Part shown: positions 1 to 11,534 of the stretch, piece after piece
Position numbering within the stretch: position 1 is the first letter of the stretch
Layout of the letters: each line of letters begins with the position of its first letter
Assembly: GCA_004794655.1 (NCBI GenBank)
Contig: SMMW01000080.1
Span: 1,659,001 to 1,723,000 of the forward strand
Length of the DNA: 64,000 nucleotides
Origin: Marisa cornuarietis
Lineage: Eukaryota; Mollusca; Gastropoda; Architaenioglossa; Ampullariidae
Direction of reading: 5' to 3'
Notes under the pieces: model-generated
Seen by the model: only the letters and a program-made list of their open reading frames with translations
The model's database searches: none
What the model was told of the DNA's origin: nothing
Program-made: the position numbers and the translations under genes

Positions 1-2992
1 ACTGGCCATTTCTGGTTAAAAAGGATGAATGTGAACATTAACCTATTGTGATTATTTACCTCTTGAGCCACATGTTACAATGTGAGACATATACTGCAAG
101 GAACTTCCTGTCAAATTGATAAACACGTGTTTAATCTAACTATACCGGAGGTTTTCAGTGCTCTGTTACTTTAATTTGGGTTGTGTTACTTGAGTAGAAT
201 AACATCTAATATAAGTATGCCTAAGAAATCGAGGACGCGGTAGAGTGAAAGTTAATGTGAAAAAGACCCTAAAAAATATTGTATACATTACTATCCGTTA
301 TAATGATGTAGATCAATGTATGTAGCGGTAACAAGTCTTACCTGCAACAAAGGTGGAATAGAGCCTTTTCGTTTGAAAGGGTGGTCGATATCATTTTTCC
401 ACCATGTCCACCAGGTCAGTTATGTTCGCTCGACAAAATCGAAAACGATCAAACAAATCTACGTTGTCATATATTTCAAATGGATTTGATCGATCCCTGA
501 AAATCCTGTCTCTTCTCAATTGGCGACGCAGGGCAAGTCGGTAAACAACACAATCAAGCGCCATTGTTACTTCGGAAACTGCCGTGTGCGCATGCGTAAG
601 TAGCTCGTCTCGGTTAAGCAAGACATTAGGCCAGGAGGGGAGCAGTCTTAAAATTTAAAACAGAAATGGGTCGCTTAAGGAGTTAAGACTGCCCATGCAA
701 CGCGTCTTAGGCTCAGACAGCTTGCTTAGCTTAACTGCAGTCTTAACTCAAGTTAAGACCGCCTATGCAACGCAGCCCAGAAAAGGCAAGTGGTGCATCA
801 TAGTCGAACACAAAAACATGCGATCTCCCCTAAACCATTCATAATGTACACCTACAACATCATAGCCCGCACAAAATAACGACTCATCTGATTTATAATA
901 ATAAATGTATACTTGTAAAACGCTTTGCCAAAACAGTAGGATTGTTCTCAGAGCATTAATAAGTTACATGAACAATTTAGTATGAAAGATAGAAATTATG
1001 CAACAAATAAAAGCCACGTACAGATGTTACAAAACAATAACAGACTGAAACTTTTGGCCTTTAACAGCAAGGGCCGTAGTTATGAAGCGAGATCGCAAGG
1101 ACACTTGTCTTGTTTCCGAAGTTATAAACCAGTGTCCAGACCCCACAGATGATATTTTACCTCTGGAGTCGTACCGGTGCTAAAGATACCCTGGGGTTAA
1201 AAAAATTGAAGCAGTGTGTGCAGGTCTATGCATCGCATTGTAACTACGAAAACAAGAGACTTTTCCTTGAGTTCCCCATGTTGACCTGGGTAAAACAATT
1301 TACGCTCGCTAAGTAACTACTGCCCCATGTGTTTGTTGAAAATTGAAATAGTGTGATTTAAATTTAAAGGGTACATCAGAAAGATTCTGTCGCCTGCTGA
1401 TTGGGTATCACATAACGAAAAGAGTTTTAACAACTTGATGCTGAATAGATAAACAGGTGTTCATCGATGGTTCGTCCTGATTCTGGGAATGGAGTGTTTT
1501 AGCAATTATATTCGATATAAGTAATATGCGTGTGATATGTGCAGTTATAATTGTGCACTTCTGATATTTTTTTTAACAGTTAATCCATTTCCTGTCTCTG
1601 TAACGCGTATTCATTTCATGCAGTTGATATGTCTGCGTAAGTAATAAAAGTTGGGATTAAAATTGATTTCATCAAAACAGTGTAAATAAGCGAGATTCGT
1701 CGTCGTATCTCTATCTGTAGAGAATAATGAAATCTTGAGTCATAACCTTGCTAACATTTCTAGAAATTGAAAGGCCGAAAATGAGCGTTGCATAAAATAG
1801 AGTATCATATCAATTAATCTATATACATATGTATCATTTAATACCCCAAAATGCTCGAGTCCCTGGCGTAGCAGCACGTAGCTCGGCCAGTTATAACTCT
1901 CGCCATACTCTCGGAGGTAATTCGGCTATTTCCCTTTCAGCATCGTCTACTCTTGTGTACCTCAGTATACCTCGTCTAAAGAGTGGTCCTGTAAATGGAT
2001 GGCGCCGTGTACTCGCACCAATATGAAAAAAGAGGCATTATCAGACTGTTGAGAAACGCGCACTCTCGGACACACACAGAGCACGGCTGCAAACACAGAG
2101 TTCCACACGTATTCTTTCAGACAACAAAACACTAACATCTTACGTGGGCTCGAACGTTTCTATTAATCGGGTGAACGTACAATATATTCTTCACTAAATA
2201 ACTAAAGAAAAGTTCTTTACAAATATCCTACGCTGAGTCTACTCATACAAATGTATACAAGCATTTTACATACAAGTCTGTTTTTTCTTCAAGTTCTCTC
2301 TTCTTCTGTTGTTGTTGGGGGGGGGGGGGTTGACACGGCAAACAGTTCCACTCTTTCAGTCTTGTTCACTGGCGCTGATCATACGGACAGCATACATCGA
2401 CCAAACAACTCCGACAGTCTTAACGGCAGACAAATGATCAAGTCAATAATAATTCCACAGTAGGTAAACGTACTCCACACAGTTATACAATCTTCCCAGG
2501 AGATCACACAGCAGCTGAGAAAATTCGTAAAGCCAGGAACCACACAGTCGCTTATCAATGACAATCCATACAGTTAATATTTCTCCATACAGTTAATATT
2601 TATCTACACACTTACTATTTCTCCACACAGTTACTATCAATCATAACGTCTTTCACAAATTCTTCCTTTTCACGTCTGCTTCTCTCTTCCAATTTCTAAA
2701 CAACGCCCCCTATAACAGCATTAAATTCAGGGGTGGCAATCCCTATCTCATACAAGAATATACACAAGGGTGACAACCTCATTACATCCACGTTCAGGGG
2801 TGGTAACACATGTTCAGAACAGACTGAGTATACGTGCGCATGCGTTTATGTGCCTACTGGCTGTAAGTTCTCATCAGCTCTGGATTTCTGGGCAGTCGCT
2901 GGTACAAATGAACAAGTGCAAAATAGTGATACTTTGAAAAAAAAAATTCGCACTTCTGACTATGTATATTGATTATATAACACAAACACTCA

Positions 2993-3019
2993 CACACACA
3001 CACACACACTCTCTCTCTC

Positions 3020-3057
<38 letters not shown>

Positions 3058-3071
3058 TCTCTCTCTCTCTT
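2993..3071. repeat. (CA)n/(CT)n compound microsatellite
   Basis: Alternating blocks of CA and CT dinucleotides: CA, CT, CA, CT in about 79 bp. Confidence 0.95.
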
Positions 3072-3338
3072 AATGTGCTGACAAGATCCGATATCGAGAT
3101 CCTGAACATGACTTCGATGATTCCGGTTGTTGCAGTCCTCATGTTGCTTACAACGGACACAACGTGGTCGTAATTATAGTGCCTCCCTCTTCACGAGCAA
3201 ACTATGGAGTATAGGAAAAGATGTACCATCACTTATGTTTTAGACTTCGTCTTTTGGCTCATTCGCCAAATTGAAATCCTAAGCCCTCGGTATAAAGAGG
3301 ATTTTAATTTTGACCAGCGGGTCGGCATTTATTTATTC

Positions 3339-3340
<2 letters not shown>

Positions 3341-3431
<91 letters not shown>

Positions 3432-3450
3432 TGTGTGTGAGAGAGAGAGA
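3341..3450. repeat. (GT)n microsatellite with GA end
   Basis: Nearly perfect GT run of about 80 bp followed by GAGA/GTGT interruptions. Confidence 0.97.
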
Positions 3451-4240
3451 ATTGAGAATTGAATTCCTTTATTGGCTGGCCTTCGGCCAGTTTCAAGGGG
3501 GAGTATATATATATTTTTTTTTGAAAGCGCATTGAGTCGACTCTAGGGTTGAAAATTGGGCTATATAATATATAAAATCCATCAGAGGTGTGTACAGTTG
3601 TACACATAAATTGTATAGTAAACAATTAGATTGTCATCAACAAGACAGCGTATACAGTTTAACAAAAGTCACACAATGCTTTTCTTTAAAATTACAGAAC
3701 ATAATTATATCATGTAACATATTGTAAATTTACTAATGACACAAGCGTAGAGAGAACACACAGAGACATATTATTTTAGGGACTTATTTCTCCAGTCCAA
3801 TGCTTTGAAGACAAATGGAGCTAGAGGGTTACAAATATTATTTCTAGTGTCTAACAGCTGGAATCTGAATATAGAAGGTCTCTTATTTTGCGGGGATGTA
3901 GTTTTCTCGCAAATCTTGGCAGACAAATAGAATATTTCAATTTTGTCATCCTGACAACAAGAGTATTTTATACCCTTATTTTGGGCATAACATAAGCGGA
4001 GCTTATGATATTACAAACCCGAAACACCTAACCTAAATCTTATCAGATCATCTCTCGATCTAATGTGATCTCTCCAAGAAAACTACTCTGTATTATGGAA
4101 GAGTTGAATAAATTATAGGGAAAGAGCCTTGGACGTAGAATTCCACTTGTTATGCCATTTTTGATAAAGAGAGAGAGAAAGAGGAAACAGTGTATGTGTG
4201 CATGTTCAGTCCTTGGGAGTAGCCGTCGTTGAGTAGTCAA
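3450..4240 (-). mobile_element. Decayed retroelement-like remnant (unclassified)
   Basis: Read on the minus strand, 4000-3780 is an open frame ending in stop: HKLRLCYAQNKGIKYSCCQD..., FRFQLLDTRNNICNPLAPFV, FKALDWRNKSLK. A related-looking frame precedes it (IIQSSFLGEITLDREMI, about 4100-4043), separated by stops or a shift. Downstream there is an AATAAA (complement of about 3468-3474) next to GGAATTCAATTC and then a GA/GT simple repeat. That layout resembles the 3' end of a non-LTR retroelement. I do not recognise the protein, so the class is open. Confidence 0.3.
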
Positions 4241-6669
4241 GACATCTGTCTGCAGCTACGGCCCTTTAACAATTCACGTTGGACAATGTTGAGGGAAATC
4301 ATCCTAATACCTGCACACCTGTTCATAGTGTTATTGTCTTCACAAACAGAATCAATCTATAAGTGAAGTGAGTGATGGGACAAACTCTTTATTTGTATAT
4401 ATATATATATATATAGCCTTTCAACACATTAATAGCCTTTATTTCTAAGTTTCCCCTGTTTTTCCTCGTCTCAGATTGACTTGGGTAGCTGGTAGGTTTT
4501 GGCTGTTAAGTAAGCCTGCACGTTTCTGTAGTTTTCAAAGCGAGTGTCCCAGAAGATGATAGTTCATAGTCACTTGTCGCACGAGAGGACAGATAACTTC
4601 TTCAGTTTCAAGACGTTCCTACAATTTTCTTCCGCGAATAGGGGGCAGAGTTCAGGAGAGGTCACTTTGTTGTATTGCTAGCACACCAGGATGAAAAGAT
4701 ATCACACAATCTGTCTCTCCATCACCCCCACACCTCCAGACAGAAACAGTTCTTTCCCTGCCAGTGGTCTTACGTAGATGGGCGAATGGATGGGCAGGTG
4801 TTGGGGGATCGGTGTATCGAGCAAAATTGCATTTCACAAGCGTGTATGACATACTGAGACAAATTCCACAAACACTGAAATAACTGTAGTCTGCTTTTAT
4901 TTCAAGCTTGTTATCTCATACAAAGAAATCTTGCTAGCGAGACATAATGCCGGGTTATTCTAGAGAAATGTTAGTGTATGGAAAGTTGGAGGCTATTCCA
5001 AGCTCACTGTATCAAACCGATCGGTTAAGCCGAGGAGCAGAGAGAATTCCCTCTTGGTCATACAACTTAAAGGCACGCACACGCACGGTCAGGGGGAGGT
5101 AAATATTAACTTTAATATTTTTACGTTCAATAGCAACGAGAAATTTATGAACCTGAGCCAAATTTACTCTGATATTCGTCAACCGAGGAACATTTTTTGG
5201 TGTTATTTAGACTAGTTCCATGTTGTCTGAAGGAAAGATACCCTCTGAGTCTATGCCTGCCTTTAACACATGCACACACAGACCTGGATCCGAAAGAAAT
5301 TGTTTCTTTCAAAAAATCGACCTTAAGACATTGCATCTTCTGCTTCATTGTAATTTGACACGACTTCAAATGGGAACTTCATCCTATTAATCAGATTGCC
5401 TAGTGGAGGACATTATACAATAGACTATTGCATCTAGTTAACTCAAAACATCGACTCTTTAATGGGGAGGGTTTAGCGAATTATCTATCAGGTGTTCAGC
5501 TGTCTGTGTAAGTTGTCTGCTTGTTGCATAATGCTTTGTCCACGCAAGCAAACATCGCAGTTTTATACTAATTACCAAGATCCTTTAAATATAAACTCGT
5601 GTTACTCAAAATCGACAACCATAACCCCGTTTCCTTCCGACAACTGATTTTAAGCTGGATGAAAAAGCGGCACCAATAGGTAGACAATGTCATTCGCTTT
5701 GTGCTGTCTAGAAGTTACATAGATTTAGCATTTTTAAAGGAAAATAAATTGAGTCCAACTAAGCTATTGTGACTTTGGTAATGGTCTATTTTCACTAACT
5801 ACTGTATTCTGTCAGACTTTGCCGCTGTGCACTGAATAACCTCTTGCTATCACCGTCTTTTCTGGCCCGCAAATTCCCGTTTTTCAGACAAAAAAAAAAC
5901 AACAAACAAACAAAAAACTCGATCAGCAACAAGGCCTTTGCACTCCTATAGATTTGCGAAGTCCGCCATGTTTCTCGCGGGATCCTGAGAAGCTCGCGGC
6001 TTGTGCTTTGGTTCGGATTAGCATCTTCCAGATAGAAATGCCTCTTCAAAAGCCATGCTTCGTGTTGCTGCTGTGCCGGCATGTCCGTGCGGTAGGCACT
6101 CGGTTTGCTGGACCTTGCTGTGGGTCAAGGGCATTGCCCTCCAACCCGCTGATGTGGATCTTACAGGGGCTCATCTAAAACATGCCTTCTGCTTTTCTCT
6201 GCGGTTTTGACAAGAAGGGAGAACAACGTGGGACTTCCCTTATGTAGCAAAACGATTACTAATAAGATGCAGGTCAGCTCATAACATCGGGGTTTAGGAA
6301 ACGGTTTATGTATCATCGATAACGAGATGTTTGATGGGGGTGGGGGGGATGTACTGGGAAAACGATGTCTAGCGTTATCAAAGCTCCTAGTGTACTGAAT
6401 CTTCATCTACCTGGACTCAACGTGGTCACCGAAACAACCGAAACGCCAGACGTTTAGATGAAAATATGCAGCACACAGTGCTGGGATTACACAAGGAAAC
6501 AGTGCACGTACCCTTCAATAAAATATTTTGCGGGGGGGGGATACTTGATGGAGGAAAAGCAATAATACACGCTACAGCTGTTTGTTGTAGACAGAATATT
6601 TTAAGTACTTTCAACTATAAATGTGTACCATAATAACAAGCATGGTTGCGATTAGATAAAGCACTCCCC

Positions 6670-7737
6670 TTTATTCATCATGTATAAACTAGATGTTTAT
6701 GATACTGTTGTTACCGTTAAGTCGAATTAGAAATCAGATTTATCTTTGCAAAAAATACTCTTGATCTAAGATCCAGTTTGCTGAGTGGATAGTTTTGTTG
6801 GTGTCTCGCTAGCAAAAAAACAGCATGTACTACAGACAATACATAATAATAGGCAGTGGCGGTATCAACTGGTGAATAAACGGAGAGGTACTTCATCTCT
6901 CAGAGAACAATATATATCAAAACGAAAAAAATACATTATTGAGGTATGGAGAGGAAAAAAAAGCACGATCTGACACACAGAAGTAAAATTCACGAATCAT
7001 AGTATTTCGATACGTGGAAAATGTCTGTAATATCAAAATCTTATTGGATTTTTTGTTATAGGTACTTGACTTGTCCCCATTAGATGTCTTTGATTATTCT
7101 TGTCACATTTTAGATACTTGTCCACCCTAGGTCTTTGATTATTCTTGTCACATTTTTTAAAGGTAAGACGGTGTTCGGTTTCCCTCTCAATAAAACCACA
7201 TGCACCACAGTTCACCTGCTGAGAATACTAGCATAAGAAACATAACTCATCGTAAGAGTACTGCACACAGGTACTGATTGCTATTGCAAGTGTCCAAACG
7301 GTCATATTGCTTCAATGGGTTTTTTAGATTTCGTTTGCTAGACATTTCATACATAAACACGCGAAACACTTCCAGGCATAAGCACGCGTATCACACATTA
7401 TGACCTTACATTCTAGCAGGCATGCAAATCTATGGGTTTGCTGGGTTTCAAGAGATCTTCGAGAGCTATGTACACCCAAGTTATTTTGATACAAAAGCCA
7501 GTTGATGAGTCATGTTACTCGTCTAACAGACTGCTTGTTTTCACAGCTCAAGGCTCACAAGCAATTCAAGGTTGCACTAGGAAGCAGTGTAATACTCGCG
7601 ACTGAAATAGGCCGGTAGAAGTGGGACGCAGGTAGAAGTCTGTCCCCTTCAATTCCCCTCCTCATCACATCCATCTCTGCACCATGTCACTAGCTAGTCA
7701 GTACACCCTTCCAGATGAAGTAGGAGAAGGGTGAGGT
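6670..7737 (-). other. Candidate 3'UTR with AATAAA at its end
   Basis: Moving downstream of the stop on the minus strand, the first AATAAA hexamer I find is the complement of 6670-6675. No other gene features intervene. A direct repeat around 7070-7160 (copies of GATTATTCTTGTCACATTTT on the plus strand) lies inside. The true cleavage site cannot be fixed from sequence alone. Confidence 0.4.
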
Positions 7738-7749
7738 CTACACGTAGGA
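7738..7749 (-). other. C-terminal class I PDZ-ligand-like tetrapeptide VSYV
   Basis: The last four residues before the TAG are Val-Ser-Tyr-Val. Ser at position -2 and Val at 0 match the class I PDZ consensus [ST]-x-Phi at a free carboxyl end. This is a motif match only. Confidence 0.55.
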
Positions 7750-10700
7750 AACGTCTGTGTAGCTGGCGCGCTTGTTCAAGTCCGCGCGTCCACCGCTAGC
7801 CGAGCGATCCCTTGTGCGTCGAGTGCTAGAGGTCACATCTTCACAGGATCCGAAGCCTACTACCGCGCACTGAGGCCCAAACTTCCCCAAGTCGGACGCT
7901 GGCGGGGTGTTGCGCCCGGCGCTGCTGCTGCAGTTACTCCCACTACTGCTGCTGCTGGACATGCTGTGACGGCTGCTGTCGTTGTGTCGAAGGAAAGGGG
8001 GTGGGTCTTGGTAAGGTGGGGGTCCCAGCCGCCCAGCTGAGCTAGAAGGGTGGGGACAATGTGGCGGCTGAGACTTGAGTCCTGTCGAGGCTGTTACAGG
8101 AAGATCTGGCGAAGATTGTCTGGGCTTGTTGTCACTGTCGTAGATCTTACGTAAGCTTTCGACACTCCAGGGAAGATCATTCTGCTTACTGCTGTTTGGA
8201 GGTCTGCCACCAGAAGGCAAAGCAACGGAAGTGGTCCGATCATTAAGAGGCGTACCAGCACTCTCGTTAGCCTTGACAGCCGATCTGTCCACATTAGTTA
8301 TTTTAGAACTGGTAGCACTGTCCACAACACTTTTGGTTGATTTAATAGCAATGTCAGCAACACTTCTCGTTGATTTACTAGCACCGTCTGCAACACTATT
8401 GGGTTTACTAGAATACTCACCACCACTTCTGTTCACACTGTAAGAACTGTCTGCAAATTTTCTATTGACATTACTGACAATGTCTACAGCACTTCTGCTG
8501 ACCTTGCTAGAACTGTCTACTAAGCTTCTAGCAGGATTACTAAAACTGTCCACAACACTTCTGCTAGTATTACTAGTTCTTTGTGCACCACTTCTGCTAT
8601 CATCAGTCAGCAGGTCTAAAACAGTCTTATTGCCGGCCTTGGATCTGTCAACAGCATTTTTTCCAGCACTGTCTACTACATCCGCGATTAGGTCGCCTGT
8701 TCGGTCGAGTGCACACCTATTACCACTCATAGATCTCAACGCATTGCTGGAAACCGCCATAGCAGTAAAAGCTGACCTATGGACAGGTAAGTCTACAGGC
8801 AACTTTTTCGTTTCACCGTCACTGCCGAGAGGACGAAGTACAGAAGACCTTGATGCCTGAGAGTCACTTGCCGTAAAATTTGAAAGGCGACCTCCTGAAG
8901 ACTGTTCAGAATTGAAAGCGGACACGGGTGGGAGGTGCCGTCTCGTAACGTTGACCGACACTCGATTCTCAGCACCCTGGGTCACTTTCTTTGAAAATAG
9001 TGAGCTGTCCTGCTGGAAATCTGCGCCTGCTGCGTCAGTCATCCCTCTGTCACGTGACTGGCTGCGCGAACTACACTGTCCTTGTCCGCTGGCCTGCTTA
9101 GAGGAGTCACTGAGACTTCGGTGCAGACCTGAGGAAGTAGGTTGGAGTTGACCCTTTAGAGTGGTCTCGCTTTGTTGAGCATGAGACGCTTGCTGTAGTG
9201 CAGTCTCTGCCAATGATGAGGCACGAGATAATCCCTGCAATGGGGTTTCCTCTCCTTCCTTTCGTCTCGGCGAAGCAGTCCTCCCCCTAGGCACAGAAGC
9301 GACTGGACTGTCTACTGACATCTGCTTCGTGTTCCTAAAGGTAGAGCAGAACCTATGTTCCGCCAGGGTTACGTACTCATCTTCCTCAGTGTTCCGCGCA
9401 CTGCTGCTACTGCTGCTGCTACTAGAGTTTGTCGGCGAGGGAGGATTTGGCCCAGGCTTGCAGTCAGCGTGCGAGGCATCAAAGTCACCGGTAGATGTGG
9501 CTGACCCCTGCTCACCATCCTTCGTGCGCGCACCACCATAATGCTTACGTTCGTACCGCTCCTGCAGGTACTTCTGCAGAGACTCCTCGTACATGATCTT
9601 GGCCCGCATGCTGGCCTCTTTCTGGCTGAGGCCGACGTCCGGTGTAATGTCGCGCTCCAGCATAAACTTTCGCTGCAGCGCCACCGAGTAGCAAGGTGGC
9701 TGGATGGGACGCTTGTTGCTGTCTGATGACATCGTGGGCACAATCTGCCTGGTTAAGGCTTGTACGTCCCTCGCTGCAGATGAATTATCATTTCCAGATG
9801 ACAGGGAGTCTTTCAGGGAGGCCTGGGAATCCTTTCCCGACGGTATCGGCTCCTTGATGGAAATGGAAGATTGAGCAGGAGGACTTGAGTCTTCCTCGGG
9901 TCGGATAAAGGTCAGTTTGGACTGTACGGTAACGTACTCGTCCGCTTTGATAGCCTCCATGCTCTTGGCCACGTCGAATCCTAGTCCTCGGCTAGCTTTG
10001 CCCTGGCCTCCGAAGCCACTCTTGCTAATCTGCTCGAGGAGACTCTTGTCATGACTTGCGCGTAGTGGAGGTGGGTCCTTGCCGAAGCGTGGCATGTGCA
10101 GCGACTGCAAGATAACCCGAGGGGGTGGTGACTCCTTGGCAAAGTTCCGGTTGTACCGAGACATGTATCTCTGGGGAAGATCCGACCGGTGATGAAGCTC
10201 GAGAGGAAAACTGCTGTAGGATTGAGAAGTCAACCCCTGGACTCTTTCTGATGAAGGCGCGTTTAACTTTTCTTCCGATCTTATGGAGCAGCTGGCCGTG
10301 TTTGTTTGATGTAAGAGGCTAAAGGTCACGTCTTCTGCTTCGTGAGACTTGCCCGGCCAGGAACTTGAATCTGGGTGCATGTAGCTGTGTTCTTTCTTGT
10401 TTGAATGAAAGGACGCTGCACTTGCCAGTTCCAGTTCTCGGACAGGTGAAGCAGGTGGCGAGACAAGGTAAGCCACGTTCTGTACAGAGCGTAAGTGGGA
10501 CGAGCAGCTGCTGCTGACATTAGAAGAAGCCGCTGGGTCAACATATTTTGAGCTGTTCAGTGGCAAGCTGATGCTCTTGGCCAAGGCCTGTGGTTCTTCT
10601 CCCCGCATTATTTCTGGCTTGAGGAACCAGGAAGACAAGCTTCCTCCACACTCCTCCTCTGGCGTCTGTGGGCTTGACCCGATGGAGTTCTCCCGGGATG

Positions 10701-11534
10701 CTCCCGTGTCCATGCCATAAGAAGAATCTGAAATGACGCTGTCCCTCGAACTCTGGGACAGTTTCGACTCGGGAGAGTGAGGTGGAGTGCTGTCGAGACA
10801 TCCAGATTGTCGCAATTCTTCCCTTGCCCCAATATTGAGCCTGCTTGGCAAAAGTTCGTTGTCCAGCATTAGATGGGCGCCACTTGGTGACTTTCTCAAA
10901 AGGCCTAAGTGTTTCCTGACATACTCGTCGTAATCTTCTTGATCGATCTCATCTTCCTCCTCCTCGAGGGAGTTACCCTCATCGTGGCTGGACGGCAACG
11001 TTCGGTAGCTCTCTACTCTCAGGCTGCTGCTGAGCTGAGAGGGTGTGTTGAAGTGGTCGAGCAGGTGGGAAGACGAGTGACTGACATGCAAAGTGTGCCG
11101 CTTGTACCTCCCTCTGCTACCACCTCCTCCACCCCCTCCAGGGTCAAGTCGCCCAACATGGCCGCTCTCGGCGTCTCCTTCATCCTGCCGCCTCTCTCCA
11201 CGTCTACGGGGCGGGGGGACGGGATTGAACCTTTCCTCCGTGTTGTGCACAGCGGAACTCGAAATCGACCTCGAATCTAAGGTTCGTGAGCGGCGTTCGT
11301 ACTCCTTGTCGGGAATGTGGTGCCCGTTGCGGGGGTAGAACTTCCCCCGATTGTCCCCAGCATCGAGTCCCTCGTCGTACAGCTGCGTGTCGCTGAGTGT
11401 CAGACCCGAGTCACGTGACAAGTTGGTCGGGGACAGGTGAGACTTGGCCAGTCGTGGGCTACACTCGCCGCCCTCAATGTATATGTCACGTTCGTCGAGA
11501 CTGTCCATTGAGGAGTCATCCCGCGGCAGGCCGT
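7738..11534 (-). CDS. ARHGAP20: Exon o: terminal exon encoding the 1264-residue tail
   Basis: The acceptor is TTTGCACAG|ACGG in phase 1. The frame is open for 1264 codons to TAG at 7738-7740. The tail looks disordered: Ser, Pro, Gly and charged residues, with poly-Gly and poly-Ser runs. It starts with RDSGLTLSDTQLYDEG, and the LTLSD string also occurs after the RhoGAP domain in human ARHGAP20. Other motifs are a class II SH3 ligand PVPPPRRR (about 11190-11225), three DEYV sites (about 10925, 9935, 9378), EESLQKYLQERYERKH (about 9540-9590, reminiscent of the vertebrate Y-L-x3-Y repeats), an 11-residue repeat array (8302-8562), a PPPY site near 8020 and the C-terminal VSYV. Vertebrate tails are roughly half as long. 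Sequence similarity outside these motifs is low. Confidence 0.95.

Larger units (their letters stand above)
1..6669. other. Intergenic DNA downstream of the ARHGAP20-like gene
   Basis: AT-rich sequence without a supported gene. It contains a 9-base G run at 2318, microsatellites at 2993-3071 and 3341-3450, a (TA)n tract near 4396-4415, and a retroelement-like coding remnant at 3450-4240. Open frames here are short, carry no recognisable domain and lack splice-site support. Confidence 0.6.

Noticed and set aside
2854..3625. Open frames of alternating Cys-Val or Thr-His residues (also at 25500, 46200, 49000, 50300, 61400)
   Set aside because: They are translations of GT/CA microsatellites.
8231..11338. 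Plus-strand and other minus frames within 7738-11534
   Set aside because: They are shadow frames of the large terminal coding exon.
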